Shown: positions 12,504-20,192, counted from the stretch's first letter. The stretch: 22,997 nucleotides of DNA from Oscillospiraceae bacterium (GCA_017456105.1 JAFTKA010000019.1:1-22997); one strand, 5' to 3'. A program made the numbers and translations. Notes: generated from the letters alone by a model not told the origin.

Positions 12504-13199
12504 TTATTTATCCTGATCGCAATTGAGCATAGTTTTGCCCTCTCCACAAAGCTTTTCAAAATCATGCACAAAGGTAACGTCGGCAGAATCGACACAAGGG
12601 TGCTTTATGAGGCCTTCAATTACATCAGGTGCAACAGTAACCGCACGAATACCGGATTCGCAAAGCTCCTGCACCTGAAGGGAGTTCTTAAAGCTGGCAG
12701 CAAGAATTCGGGTCTTATATCCACTGGACACAAAGATATCCTGCATGGTTCTTGCGACCTCTATGCCATTGCTTCCAAGGTTATCAATACGGTTTATGTA
12801 GGGTGCTGCATAATCGGCACCGCTCTTTGCAGCAAGATAGGCCTGCAGAGGATTGTAAATTGCAGTTGCAGTAATCTTGTAACCCTCGCGGGAAAGGATA
12901 CGCATCGCTTTGAGTCCTTCGGGAATGGTGGGGATCTTTATAAAGGTCTTTGCCTTTTCACCCAGAACCTCGACTATATGCCGTCCCTCTTTTACCATCT
13001 CCTCTGCAGTAAGAGAGATCACCTGGGCATGAAGCTCGGCATCCGGTCCAATAAACTCCCGGATCTGCTTTAATACCTCATAAGGATTTTTTCTCTCCTT
13101 TGCAAGGATAGAGGGGTTGGTAGTAACACCGTCTATTGGATAATACTCATAGATCTGCTTGATTCTTTCAAGATTGGCATCATCAATCAGCAGTTTCAT
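12504..13199 (-). CDS. Transaldolase-like / fructose-6-phosphate aldolase (FSA/TalC subfamily)
   Basis: Class I aldolase of the transaldolase superfamily, acting on sugar phosphates in the cytoplasm. The Schiff-base lysine is Lys88 in KTFIKIPT; other family segments are IDDANLERI near the N-terminus, DGVTTNPSILAKE (23-35), the KITATAIYNPLQA motif and SNGIEVARTM. At 231 residues it is slightly longer than the 215-220 usual for FSA, because of a short polar C-terminal tail. ATG at 13199 has GAGGTGAT upstream and a good promoter. It is a single-gene unit ending at a strong terminator. FSA and short transaldolases cannot be told apart from sequence alone, so the exact reaction is open. Confidence 0.88.
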   Translation of the reverse strand: MKLLIDDANLERIKQIYEYYPIDGVTTNPSILAKERKNPYEVLKQIREFIGPDAELHAQVISLTAEEMVKEGRHIVEVLGEKAKTFIKIPTIPEGLKAMRILSREGYKITATAIYNPLQAYLAAKSGADYAAPYINRIDNLGSNGIEVARTMQDIFVSSGYKTRILAASFKNSLQVQELCESGIRAVTVAPDVIEGLIKHPCVDSADVTFVHDFEKLCGEGKTMLNCDQDK

Positions 13200-13234
13200 A
13201 AAATCACCTCATTTTTGTAATAAGTTGTGTTTTT

Positions 13235-13263
13235 ATATTAGCATTCTGACAACGACTTTTCAA
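13235..13263 (-). promoter_or_regulatory. Promoter of the transaldolase-like gene
   Basis: Minus strand TTGAAA (13263-13258), 17-base spacer, TAATAT (13240-13235). Bases 13264-13338, between this promoter and the trpB2 terminator, hold nothing else that I recognise. Confidence 0.72.
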
Positions 13264-13338
13264 TTCAAAAAACAGACAATCTTTGCTGAATTTCCATTGT
13301 CCTATTGTTGAAAGTGCAATACTCAGATATACGTGATC

Positions 13339-13372
13339 AAAAAAGCGGTTGACACAATTGCGTCAACCGCTT
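13339..13372 (-). terminator. Terminator of trpB2
   Basis: Minus-strand stem AAGCGGTTGAC (13372-13362... paired with 13353-13343), eight-base loop, followed by a run of T. Confidence 0.85.
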
Positions 13373-13378
13373 GCTTGC

Positions 13379-14749
13379 TTATTCAACGTTAGGCATAGTG
13401 GCCATGCTCTTTTGGAGCTCCTCATCGGTGGGGATATAGTCGGTCATAATGCCGTCGTGGAATTTTTCATAGGACATCATATCGAAATAGCCTGTTCCGG
13501 TCAGGCCGAATACGATGGTCTTCTCCTCACCGGTTTCCTTGCACTTCATGGCCTCGTCCACCGCCACCTTGATGGCGTGAGCACTCTCAGGAGCAGGCAG
13601 AATACCCTCCACTCTTGCAAAGGCCTCAGCCGCGGCAAACACCTCCGTCTGGGGTACGGATACTGCTTCCATCAGTCCGTCAGCTCTCAGCTGGGACAAA
13701 GCAGAGTTCATACCGTGATACCGCAGACCGCCTGCGTGCTTGGCTGCGGGCATAAAGCCGCTGCCCAGGGTGTACATCTTAGCAAGAGGACAGACCTTGC
13801 CGGTGTCGCAGTAGTCATAGCCGTACTTGCCTCTTGTCAAAGTGGGACAGGTCTGGGGTTCTACCGCAATGATCCGATAGTCGGCCTTACCCTGGATCTT
13901 CTCGCCCATAAACGGAGCGATCAGGCCGCCCAAATTGGAACCGCCGCCGGCACAGCCAATGATAATATCAGGCTTGATGTCGTACTTATCGAGGGCAGTC
14001 TTGGTCTCCAGGCCGATGATGGACTGGTGCAGCATAACCTGATTCAGAACGCTGCCCAACACATACCGATAGCCCTCCAGCTTTCCGGCAGTCTCCACCG
14101 CCTCGGAAATAGCACAGCCAAGGCTTCCGGTAGAGCCGGGATACTCGGTAAGAATCTGACGGCCTACCTGGGTGGTTTCCGAGGGAGAGGGCGTAACCGA
14201 TGCACCGTATGTACGCATAACCTCCCGACGGAAGGGCTTCAGTTCATAAGAGCTTTTCACCATATAGACCTTACAGTCCAGCCCAAAATAGGAGCAGGCC
14301 ATGGACAAAGCCGTACCCCACTGACCGGCACCGGTCTCGGTGGTTACGCCCTTTAAGCCCTGCTTTTTGGCATAGTAGGCCTGGGCAATGGCGGAGTTCA
14401 GCTTATGGCTGCCGCTGGTGTTGTTACCCTCGAATTTATAGTAGATCTTAGCCGGAGTCTGAAGCTTTTCTTCCAGGCAGTAGGCTCTGACCAAGGGAGA
14501 GGGACGGTACATCTTATAGAAATTGCGGATCTCCTCGGGGATCTCGATATAACGAGTGTCCTCGTCCAGCTCCTGAGCGATCAGTTCCTCACAGAATGTG
14601 CCTGCCAGATCCTCAGCCGTCATGGGCTTATGGGTCTCGGGGTGCAGTAAGGGTGCGGGCTTATTGATCATATCCGCCCGAAGATTGTACCAATACTTGG
14701 GCATCTCATTTTCTTCCAAATAGATTTTGTAGGGAATTTTGTTTTCCAT
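13379..14749 (-). CDS. trpB2: Tryptophan synthase beta chain, TrpB2 type
   Basis: PLP enzyme that condenses indole and serine into tryptophan. 456 residues, longer than TrpB1 (about 400) as expected for the TrpB2 subfamily (TIGR01415 type). PLP lysine Lys116 in TSGSHKLNSA, catalytic Glu139 in TETGAGQWG, phosphate loop GCAGGGSNLGG (266-276) and C-terminal GLTGTGYFDM are visible. The ATG at 14749 is chosen because AAAGGAGAAG precedes it; an in-frame start at 14914 would begin inside the T-box leader. No other trp genes flank it, and TrpB2 does not need a TrpA partner in the usual way, so an indole-salvage role is a reasonable inference. Expression is controlled by a T-box with a tryptophan specifier. 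Confidence 0.95.
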   Translation of the reverse strand: MENKIPYKIYLEENEMPKYWYNLRADMINKPAPLLHPETHKPMTAEDLAGTFCEELIAQELDEDTRYIEIPEEIRNFYKMYRPSPLVRAYCLEEKLQTPAKIYYKFEGNNTSGSHKLNSAIAQAYYAKKQGLKGVTTETGAGQWGTALSMACSYFGLDCKVYMVKSSYELKPFRREVMRTYGASVTPSPSETTQVGRQILTEYPGSTGSLGCAISEAVETAGKLEGYRYVLGSVLNQVMLHQSIIGLETKTALDKYDIKPDIIIGCAGGGSNLGGLIAPFMGEKIQGKADYRIIAVEPQTCPTLTRGKYGYDYCDTGKVCPLAKMYTLGSGFMPAAKHAGGLRYHGMNSALSQLRADGLMEAVSVPQTEVFAAAEAFARVEGILPAPESAHAIKVAVDEAMKCKETGEEKTIVFGLTGTGYFDMMSYEKFHDGIMTDYIPTDEELQKSMATMPNVE

Positions 14750-14793
14750 AACATTCTTCTCCTTTCGGGTAATTGCGGCAAAAGATCCGCTGC

Positions 14794-15064
14794 AAAAAAT
14801 AAAAGTCCTGTCCCAGTAAGCTGGGACAGGACAATAATCCTGCGGTGCCACCCGGCTTGATACGTAAATAACGTACCCACTTAACGCGTACCAACATACG
14901 CAGGCTCCGATCACGGAGAGCCACTCCGTCGCACATACTAAGGATAAAATCCGTTTCCGATTGCCCTCGGAAGTCCATTCAGCTCTCGGTTTGCTGCCGC
15001 AATCACACCGCCTGCGGCTCTCTTTCAGAAACTTAAGAAAGCTTACTTACTCTTCCTCAACGGT
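14794..15064 (-). promoter_or_regulatory. T-box riboswitch, tRNA-Trp specifier
   Basis: The minus-strand leader of about 315 bases contains the T-box core GGGTGGCACCGC (14853-14842), followed by a strong terminator hairpin (14832-14821 with 14816-14805, then TTTTATTTTTT). Upstream in Stem I, the specifier loop reads GAATGGAC with TGG at 14977-14975, the Trp codon, followed by the usual purine. An AGTAA segment and a GGTG-containing stem, typical of Stem I, lie further 5'. Uncharged tRNA-Trp would favour the antiterminator and allow trpB2 transcription. Confidence 0.93.
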
Positions 15065-15071
15065 TTTTGTC

Positions 15072-15100
15072 ATTATAGCACTTGCATTTCTGCCTGTCAA
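15072..15100 (-). promoter_or_regulatory. Promoter of the T-box/trpB2 transcript
   Basis: Minus strand perfect TTGACA (15100-15095), 17-base spacer, perfect TATAAT (15077-15072). The -35 box contains the TGA stop codon of the upstream DHHW gene. Confidence 0.9.
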
Positions 15101-16206
15101 GAGCCTATGGGCAGTAACCAGGCAAGGTCCGTGGACGTTGCCAAATTCTCCGCTCCGTACAGGCACAGAAGCTCTGTTACACCATAGGTGTCGATGACAT
15201 TTTGCACCGATTCCCGGAAATACCGCATATCCACCATCACGATTTTTTCGTAATGCTGGGTTGCAAAGGTTGCAAAGCAGTGAGCGTAGGAATCCTTCAA
15301 AATGAGCAGGGTCTCGCCATTTTGGCAGGCATCATTTTCCACCACCACAAGGCTGTGGTTGCCGTCCAAAAAGACCGGGTATTTGTCCATATTCTGCAGG
15401 TGGTCGGTAAAGTAAAGGCTGTCATAGGTCTTTTCTTCACCCTCGCAGATGGTTACCTTGTAAGAGCCGGGTTTTTCCGGTTTCCAAATCTCCAGGGCAT
15501 CAGGCTTTGTAGCCCACAGACCGCTCTTAGAATAGGCCGTGCCGTAGAAGCCCTCATAGCTTTCCGCTAGAGAAAATTCTACAGGTGTAATGCCCTGTGC
15601 CTTGCAAAACGCCCGATACATTCTGTAAGAGCCCAGGCTTGTCAAGTGATGGTCCGTGCGATAATAAAGTCCTTCAGAATCCTCCAAAAAGTCCTGCCGC
15701 AGATCGATAAAATCCATCTTCTCCCCTGCCATATCCATCAGGGTATCGTCCCAGTAGGTCTCGTGAACGGCAGGAAGCTTATCCTCCAGCACATAGCCGG
15801 CAGAAGGCACGATCATCAAGGACGCAGGAAGTGCTGTGCTTTCTGCGAAGTCCGAAAGATATTTTATATTATTTTTTGCCCGGTTTTCGTCCAGCTTGCC
15901 GGGGCTGGCGATCAGATAACCGTCGCTTCCCGCATAAATGCCGGAGTTTCCGTTCTGACCCAAAGCCTGCTCGTAATAGGCGTGAACGCCCACAAAGAAA
16001 TCACGGAGCGGAAAATGGTCTGCAAGGTAGGTCTCCAGCTCTTTCCCGAAGCTGCCGTCGGTAACCGCACCTAAACTCAGCTCCGGTGTGTCGGACAGCA
16101 CCCGCTTTTCGTTTTCAGAATAGGTTTTCCGGGGCAGCACCGCAAACAAAATTGCGATGGCCGCCAGGAAGGTCAGAAAAATAATGCTTACTGAATATTT
16201 CTTCAT
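15097..16206 (-). CDS. DHHW/AlgJ-like SGNH-type protein, partner of the MBOAT acyltransferase
   Basis: Extracytoplasmic, membrane-anchored protein thought to work with MBOAT proteins in acylating surface polymers. Residues 6-24 form one N-terminal transmembrane/signal segment. The name-giving motif appears as TDHHLT (184-189), with Leu where the family name has Trp. An AlgJ/AlgX-like core follows, with the conserved LILKDSYAHCF (301-311) block carrying a candidate nucleophilic serine. 369 residues is normal. ATG at 16206 has AAGGGGGT upstream and lies 12 bases after the MBOAT stop, so the two form an operon. The acyl donor and the polymer are not indicated by sequence. Confidence 0.87.
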   Translation of the reverse strand: MKKYSVSIIFLTFLAAIAILFAVLPRKTYSENEKRVLSDTPELSLGAVTDGSFGKELETYLADHFPLRDFFVGVHAYYEQALGQNGNSGIYAGSDGYLIASPGKLDENRAKNNIKYLSDFAESTALPASLMIVPSAGYVLEDKLPAVHETYWDDTLMDMAGEKMDFIDLRQDFLEDSEGLYYRTDHHLTSLGSYRMYRAFCKAQGITPVEFSLAESYEGFYGTAYSKSGLWATKPDALEIWKPEKPGSYKVTICEGEEKTYDSLYFTDHLQNMDKYPVFLDGNHSLVVVENDACQNGETLLILKDSYAHCFATFATQHYEKIVMVDMRYFRESVQNVIDTYGVTELLCLYGAENLATSTDLAWLLPIGS

Positions 16207-16218
16207 AGCCTGACCCCC

Positions 16219-17601
16219 TTAAAAACGGAAATAGAGGAACGGATTATAGGTGGAACTGACCAGTGCCGCCGTACACAGCAGCAGGATCACGGCCGCACCC
16301 AAAGCCTCCCACAGCCAGGCAGACCGGGTAACCGCCAGCCGGTCATAAACCTTCCTGCCCACGGGCAGACAGGCAAAAATGCCGATTACCAAAATAGGCA
16401 GATGGGTCAATACTGGGTATGCCGCCTGTCCGATAAGACCTGCGGATACATTGAAAAGCCGTCCCAGGTAGGCAAACATCTCCCCGGTATTGGTGAAATC
16501 AAAGATCACCCAGCCCAGCATCACAAAGAGCATGGTGTAAACGTAGCCGATGATCTTCGGACCTTTCTGCAGGGGCTTTAACAGGAAGAATTTCTCCACC
16601 GTCAGAAGCACGCCGAACATCAGTCCCCAAACCACAAAATTCCAGCTTGCACCGTGCCACAGGCCGGTCAGGCCCCACACGATGAACAGATTCAGGCACT
16701 GCCGTGCCTTACCCCGGCGATTGCCGCCCAGAGGGATATACACATACTCCCGGAACCAGGTGCCGAGAGAAATGTGCCAACGCCGCCAAAACTCGGTAAT
16801 GCTGCGGCTGATGTAGGGATAATTGAAATTCTTCACAAAGGAGAAGCCCAGCATATTGCCAAGACCTCTTGCCATATCGGAGTAGCCGGAAAAATCGAAA
16901 TAGATCTGCAGGGTAAAAGCCAGCACGCCCACCCAGGCACCGACAATGCCGCCTTCTGTTACCCGCAGCACACCCCAAAGAGCTCCCAAGGGATTAGCCA
17001 GCAGCACCTTCTTGGCAAGACCGACCAGGAACAGCTTTACACCGCGATTAAACATTTCCGGGGTCTCCCGGCGGGTCTGCAGCTGATGCTGCACGTCCAC
17101 AAACCGGACAATGGGGCCGGCGATCAGCTGGGGAAACAGGGCAACATAAGTGCCGAAGGTGATGTAATCCTTCTGTGCCGGACAGTTACCCCAATACACG
17201 TCCACCACATAGGACATGGCCTGGAACGTGTAAAAGGAAATGCCGATGGGCAGAGCGATCTCCGGGTAGGGCAAAAAGGAAAAGACGGGCAGATTTCGGA
17301 GTGTATCCAAAAGCAGCCCTGTGTACTTAAAATAGCCCAACGCCAGAAGGTTACCTGCCACGCAGGCGATCAGCACCGCCTTTTTCCTGCCGCCGGAAAG
17401 CTTCTCGATCAGCCAGCCGGAAAGATAGTTCCAGGTAATGGAGGCGATCATCAAAAGTAAAAATACCGGCTCACCGTAACCATAGAACAGTAGACTCGTT
17501 ATAAAAAGCCACAAATTCCGTGTCTTTCGGGGCAGCAGGTAATAGACCGCCAGCACCACGCCTAAGAACAAAAATAAAAACAACACACTGGAAAAAACCA
17601 A
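16219..17601 (-). CDS. MBOAT family O-acyltransferase (AlgI/PatA/DltB-like)
   Basis: Multi-pass membrane acyltransferase that passes acyl groups, usually acetyl, across the membrane to a cell-surface glycan. 460 residues with about ten hydrophobic segments. The family core is intact: LPIGISFYTFQAMSYVVDVY (117-136), FDFSGYSDMARG (235-246), FWRRWHISLGTWFREYVYIPLGG (271-293) and the catalytic histidine His316 in GLWHGASWNF. The start is TTG at 17601: it restores the canonical MVFSSVLFLF N-terminus and has AGGAG nine bases upstream; an ATG start is not available nearby. A terminator hairpin separates it from the upstream lipoprotein gene with no promoter space, so expression likely depends on read-through. 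Confidence 0.93.
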   Translation of the reverse strand: MVFSSVLFLFLFLGVVLAVYYLLPRKTRNLWLFITSLLFYGYGEPVFLLLMIASITWNYLSGWLIEKLSGGRKKAVLIACVAGNLLALGYFKYTGLLLDTLRNLPVFSFLPYPEIALPIGISFYTFQAMSYVVDVYWGNCPAQKDYITFGTYVALFPQLIAGPIVRFVDVQHQLQTRRETPEMFNRGVKLFLVGLAKKVLLANPLGALWGVLRVTEGGIVGAWVGVLAFTLQIYFDFSGYSDMARGLGNMLGFSFVKNFNYPYISRSITEFWRRWHISLGTWFREYVYIPLGGNRRGKARQCLNLFIVWGLTGLWHGASWNFVVWGLMFGVLLTVEKFFLLKPLQKGPKIIGYVYTMLFVMLGWVIFDFTNTGEMFAYLGRLFNVSAGLIGQAAYPVLTHLPILVIGIFACLPVGRKVYDRLAVTRSAWLWEALGAAVILLLCTAALVSSTYNPFLYFRF

Positions 17602-17620
17602 AGTCTTTTTCTCCTCTTGA

Positions 17621-17647
17621 AAAACGGGCAGTGAACCTGCCCGTTTT
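17621..17647 (-). terminator. Terminator-like hairpin between the DUF4358 gene and the MBOAT gene
   Basis: 11-bp stem 17647-17637 with 17631-17621, five-base loop, ending in TTTTT on the minus strand. The MBOAT ribosome site begins about four bases after the T-run. Confidence 0.75.
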
Positions 17648-17651
17648 GGTT

Positions 17652-18107
17652 TTATTGGTCAAAAAGCTTCTGCATCTCGGTCGCCTTGGCAGAGATGAAC
17701 AGAGCCACATATACGCCGGAACTCTGCACCTTGCACTTCTGGAACAGGGCAAAGCTCTCGGCATCGTAATTCTGAGCCTGATTGGTTACGTCCGCCAGCC
17801 GGGTCTCCAGCTTTTGGACGATCTCCTTGGCTGCAGCAGTATCCACAGCCTCCACCATGACGATCTCGTCCGGGAACGCACCGCCCATGGTAATGAAGCA
17901 GGCAGAGGTCTTCACAGACGCGGCATCAATACCATACAGGTCTAACAACCGCTCACTGGGGATATCCATCGCACCCTCGATGGCCAGATCGGTGATGATC
18001 TGCTCCTTGATTGCCGCAATATCCTTTTTAGCAGGCTCTACACCGCAGGCTACTAAAGAAACCAGCAGCAGCACCAGAGCAAGAATCATACATAATACTT
18101 TTTTCAT
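17652..18107 (-). CDS. DUF4358 lipoprotein
   Basis: 151-residue secreted lipoprotein of unknown biochemical role. The signal peptide (1-20) ends in lipobox LVAC with Cys21. The mature part has the DUF4358 layout: a mixed segment with IPSERLLDLYGID, an internal hydrophobic/aspartate stretch DEIVMVEAVDTAAAKEIVQKLETRLAD and a terminal region that includes QNYDAESFALFQKCKVQSSGVYVALFIS. Members are commonly found next to MBOAT and SGNH surface-modification genes in Clostridia, as here. ATG at 18107 has AAGGAGAA upstream; the gene starts nine bases after the SGNH gene's stop. A role in the O-acylation apparatus is inferred from neighbours only. Confidence 0.85.
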   Translation of the reverse strand: MKKVLCMILALVLLLVSLVACGVEPAKKDIAAIKEQIITDLAIEGAMDIPSERLLDLYGIDAASVKTSACFITMGGAFPDEIVMVEAVDTAAAKEIVQKLETRLADVTNQAQNYDAESFALFQKCKVQSSGVYVALFISAKATEMQKLFDQ

Positions 18108-18116
18108 AACTTCTCC

Positions 18117-19040
18117 TTAAGCTGTGTGAGTGTACAGGTAATCGATCCAGGCCTTGCAACCGGCATCAGTAAAGTGGATACCCATACCGCTGCTGTCGCT
18201 GCAGTAATCGTTCCGCAGGTAGCCTTCGCTGTCGTACATCACTTCCGCCACATTGACGAAATTCCAGCCGTTATTCTGACAGGCAACTGCTAAAGCCTGA
18301 TTGTAGGCATGGACATTCTTGGGGTTCAATCCTCCGCTGGACATAATGTTGCTGGTCTTGGTCATGGGGGTCATGGACTGGATATAGATCTTCATATCCG
18401 GCACAGAGGCCTTAATCTTGCCGATCAGCTTGGTCATATTGCCCACAGCACCGTCAATGCCGTAGACGGCAATATCATTCATACCCAGCATAATATAGAG
18501 CTTCTTGGCACCGGTCTTGGGAACGGATTCTTCCAAAAGCATCTTGGTGCCCTGATAGCTAGGGTGGACGGATTCGCTGCTGACGCTCCACAGAGCGTTA
18601 CCGCTGCCAAGGCTGCCGGAGGTCAAAAACTGAGCACCGCCCAGCTGATCCATGGACGCTTCATAATAGGAAAGCTTCAAACTCACAGAGTCGCCCACAA
18701 ATACCGCATCGTCAAAGTAGCTGCTAGCCACCCGACCGCTTTCGGGGACAGAGCCGGAAATGGCGTGGCTGCCGGAAACCGTGTAGGACGGGGGCGTTAC
18801 AGGATCGGTAGGCTTGGTCTGGGGCTCGGTGGCCTCCGTAGTTGCCGCAGTAGTAGCCTCGGTGGTAGCTTCGGTAGTTGCCTCAGTGGTGGCTTCTGTG
18901 GTCTCCTGGGTAGGCTCCTGGGTCTGGCTGCCAGTGATAGTTGTGGGTACGGTATCCTCGAAGACGCCGCCATCGCAGGCTGCCAGGGAGAGTACCATAA
19001 CAGCTGCCAATAAGGCCGCTAAAAATTTCTTATTAAGCAT
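18117..19040 (-). CDS. SGNH/GDSL hydrolase lipoprotein with Thr/Glu repeat linker
   Basis: Extracellular lipid-anchored esterase/acetylesterase-type protein, 307 residues. Residues 1-21 are a lipoprotein signal with lipobox LAAC (Cys22). Residues about 30-85 are a low-complexity, wall-spanning linker with repeated TTEA units. The catalytic domain starts at about 110, with the serine block VGDSV (Ser118), followed by LGMND (block III Asn) and the C-terminal D..HFTDAG block with the catalytic His. The ATG at 19040 has ACAGGAGG upstream; an in-frame start at 19100 lies upstream of the promoter -10 box and is rejected. First gene of the surface-acylation cluster, so it may deacetylate or transfer acyl groups on the same polymer. 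Confidence 0.88.
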   Translation of the reverse strand: MLNKKFLAALLAAVMVLSLAACDGGVFEDTVPTTITGSQTQEPTQETTEATTEATTEATTEATTAATTEATEPQTKPTDPVTPPSYTVSGSHAISGSVPESGRVASSYFDDAVFVGDSVSLKLSYYEASMDQLGGAQFLTSGSLGSGNALWSVSSESVHPSYQGTKMLLEESVPKTGAKKLYIMLGMNDIAVYGIDGAVGNMTKLIGKIKASVPDMKIYIQSMTPMTKTSNIMSSGGLNPKNVHAYNQALAVACQNNGWNFVNVAEVMYDSEGYLRNDYCSDSSGMGIHFTDAGCKAWIDYLYTHTA

Positions 19041-19067
19041 AGCTTTGCCTCCTGTTCTTTTTTTATT

Positions 19068-19096
19068 ATTATAAAGCTTTCCTGGGAATATTGCAA
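19068..19096 (-). promoter_or_regulatory. Promoter of the surface-modification operon
   Basis: Minus strand TTGCAA (19096-19091), 17-base spacer, TATAAT (19073-19068). It reads into the SGNH, DUF4358, MBOAT and DHHW genes. Confidence 0.75.
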
Positions 19097-19131
19097 ACAT
19101 TTTTCGTCATAATTCGACATTTGGGTGATAT

Positions 19132-19160
19132 AAAAACAAGACACCCTTCCGGGTGTCCTG
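19132..19160 (-). terminator. Terminator of tRNA-Ser
   Basis: Minus-strand hairpin CAGGACACCC-GGAA-GGGTGTCTTG followed by TTTTTA, starting six bases after the encoded CCA. Confidence 0.85.
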
Positions 19161-19165
19161 TTTTT

Positions 19166-19257
19166 TGGCGGAGAGTCAGGGATTTGAACCCTGGCGACGC
19201 TATTCACGCCCTACGAGATTTCGAGTCACGCCTCTTCGACCACTTGAGTAACTCTCC
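19166..19257 (-). tRNA. tRNA-Ser (anticodon CGA)
   Basis: Decodes UCG. The acceptor stem GGAGAGT/ACTCTCC, discriminator G and encoded CCA (19168-19166) are intact, as are the long class II variable arm and the T-arm CAGGG-TTCAAAT-CCCTG. The anticodon loop is CTCGAAA. The anticodon stem CGTGA/TCTCG has one U-U mismatch at the middle pair. Confidence 0.92.
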
Positions 19258-19270
19258 GTGCGACTGGCTT

Positions 19271-19299
19271 ATTATAGCAAGCCTAAAGCAGAAAATCAA
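19271..19299 (-). promoter_or_regulatory. Promoter of tRNA-Ser
   Basis: Minus strand TTGATT (19299-19294), 17-base spacer, TATAAT (19276-19271); the tRNA 5' end is 14 bases after the -10 box. Confidence 0.82.
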
Positions 19300-19303
19300 G
19301 GCA

Positions 19304-19561
19304 TTACTTTTTCTTCGCCAGCTCCATCAGCATAGGCATTTTGCTCATGATATGATCGTAGCCGCCCTTGCCATGGGGCACAAGGCAATTAGAGCAATCC
19401 TTAATGCCGTTTTCCGTGTAGCTGCAGTTTCCCCCGCAATCCTTACCCAATGCGTACAAAGGACAATAGCAGAACAGGCAATTAAAATCCTCGGGCTTTC
19501 CTGTCTTATGGCAGGGAAAATACTCACATTCTTTATTTTGAAAAAATTTATAATGTTTCAT
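19304..19561 (-). CDS. Cysteine-rich small protein (PF04071-like)
   Basis: 85-residue cytoplasmic protein with nine cysteines at about 12, 17, 28, 31, 33, 42, 46, 56 and 59. The core CLFCYCPLYALGKDCGGNC plus KDCSNCLVPHGKGGYD is the pattern of the cysteine-rich small domain (PF04071), a probable metal- or cluster-binding module that also occurs with corrinoid-salvage proteins. The ATG at 19561 starts one base after the RluA-family gene's stop, with GGAG upstream inside that gene, so the two are translationally coupled. Its stop lies just upstream of the tRNA-Ser promoter. The family is likely; the function is not known. Confidence 0.82.
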   Translation of the reverse strand: MKHYKFFQNKECEYFPCHKTGKPEDFNCLFCYCPLYALGKDCGGNCSYTENGIKDCSNCLVPHGKGGYDHIMSKMPMLMELAKKK

Positions 19562-19562
19562 A

Positions 19563-20192
19563 TCAGCACTCCGTCCATGGATAAATTTTTGGTGGCTCTA
19601 AGATAAATTCCATCTGTTCGCCCGTAGCTGGGTGAGTAAAGGCCAAGCGGTAAGACCACAGGGCAATCTCACAATCATCATTTAAGACCGCGTACTTCCG
19701 CTCCCCCACCAGGGGCATGCCCCGGGAGGCAAACTGCACCCGGATCTGGTGCGTCCTTCCGGTTTCCAGCTGAATCCGCACCCGACTAAGACCCTGACTG
19801 CGGCACAGCACCTGATATCGCAGGGAGGCAGGCTGAACGCCCTTCCCTTTTTCCGTTACCACCATAGTCATTTTCCGGGCCTTATCTCTTAAAAGGAGAT
19901 CCTCTAACCGGCCGTCCTCTTCCGGCTGGCCGTGGATCACCGCCACATATTCTTTTTGGAATTTATCTTCCCGGATCTGCCTGGAAAGCTCGGAGGCCGC
20001 CTGTGGATTTCTTGCCAGCACCATCAGCCCTGACACCACCCGATCCAGCCGGTGAACCGTCCGCACATCGGCTTTTTCATCACCCAAGGCCTGCCGCACC
20101 AAATCCGGTACGCCACCGGGCTCGTCGGTGGATAAGACCCTTGCAGGCTTCACGCAGACCACAATATCCGCATCTTTATAAATCAGTTCCAT
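19563..20192 (-). CDS. RluA-family RNA pseudouridine synthase, short form without S4 domain
   Basis: Isomerises specific uridines in rRNA or tRNA to pseudouridine. 209 residues, the length of family members that lack the N-terminal S4 RNA-binding domain. The catalytic aspartate is Asp50 in VHRLDRVVSG; the usual HRLDRxTSG has Thr where this protein has Val. Other family segments are KEYVAVIHGQP, the VRIQLETGRTHQIRVQFASRGMPLVGERKY block and a C-terminal FTHPATGEQMEF. The ATG at 20192 has AGAGGTG upstream. It is transcribed divergently from the hydroxyacid dehydrogenase gene and coupled to the Cys-rich gene downstream. The RNA target cannot be deduced. Confidence 0.92.
   Translation of the reverse strand: MELIYKDADIVVCVKPARVLSTDEPGGVPDLVRQALGDEKADVRTVHRLDRVVSGLMVLARNPQAASELSRQIREDKFQKEYVAVIHGQPEEDGRLEDLLLRDKARKMTMVVTEKGKGVQPASLRYQVLCRSQGLSRVRIQLETGRTHQIRVQFASRGMPLVGERKYAVLNDDCEIALWSYRLAFTHPATGEQMEFILEPPKIYPWTEC

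Noticed and set aside
14750..14978. N-terminal extensions and short frames upstream of trpB2
   Set aside because: They fall within the T-box leader; the AAAGGAG site sets the start at 14749.
18814..18905. The regular GCC/GGT-rich repeat as a CRISPR or satellite array
   Set aside because: It is the coding sequence of the TTEA linker in the SGNH lipoprotein, with four-residue periodicity and no spacers.
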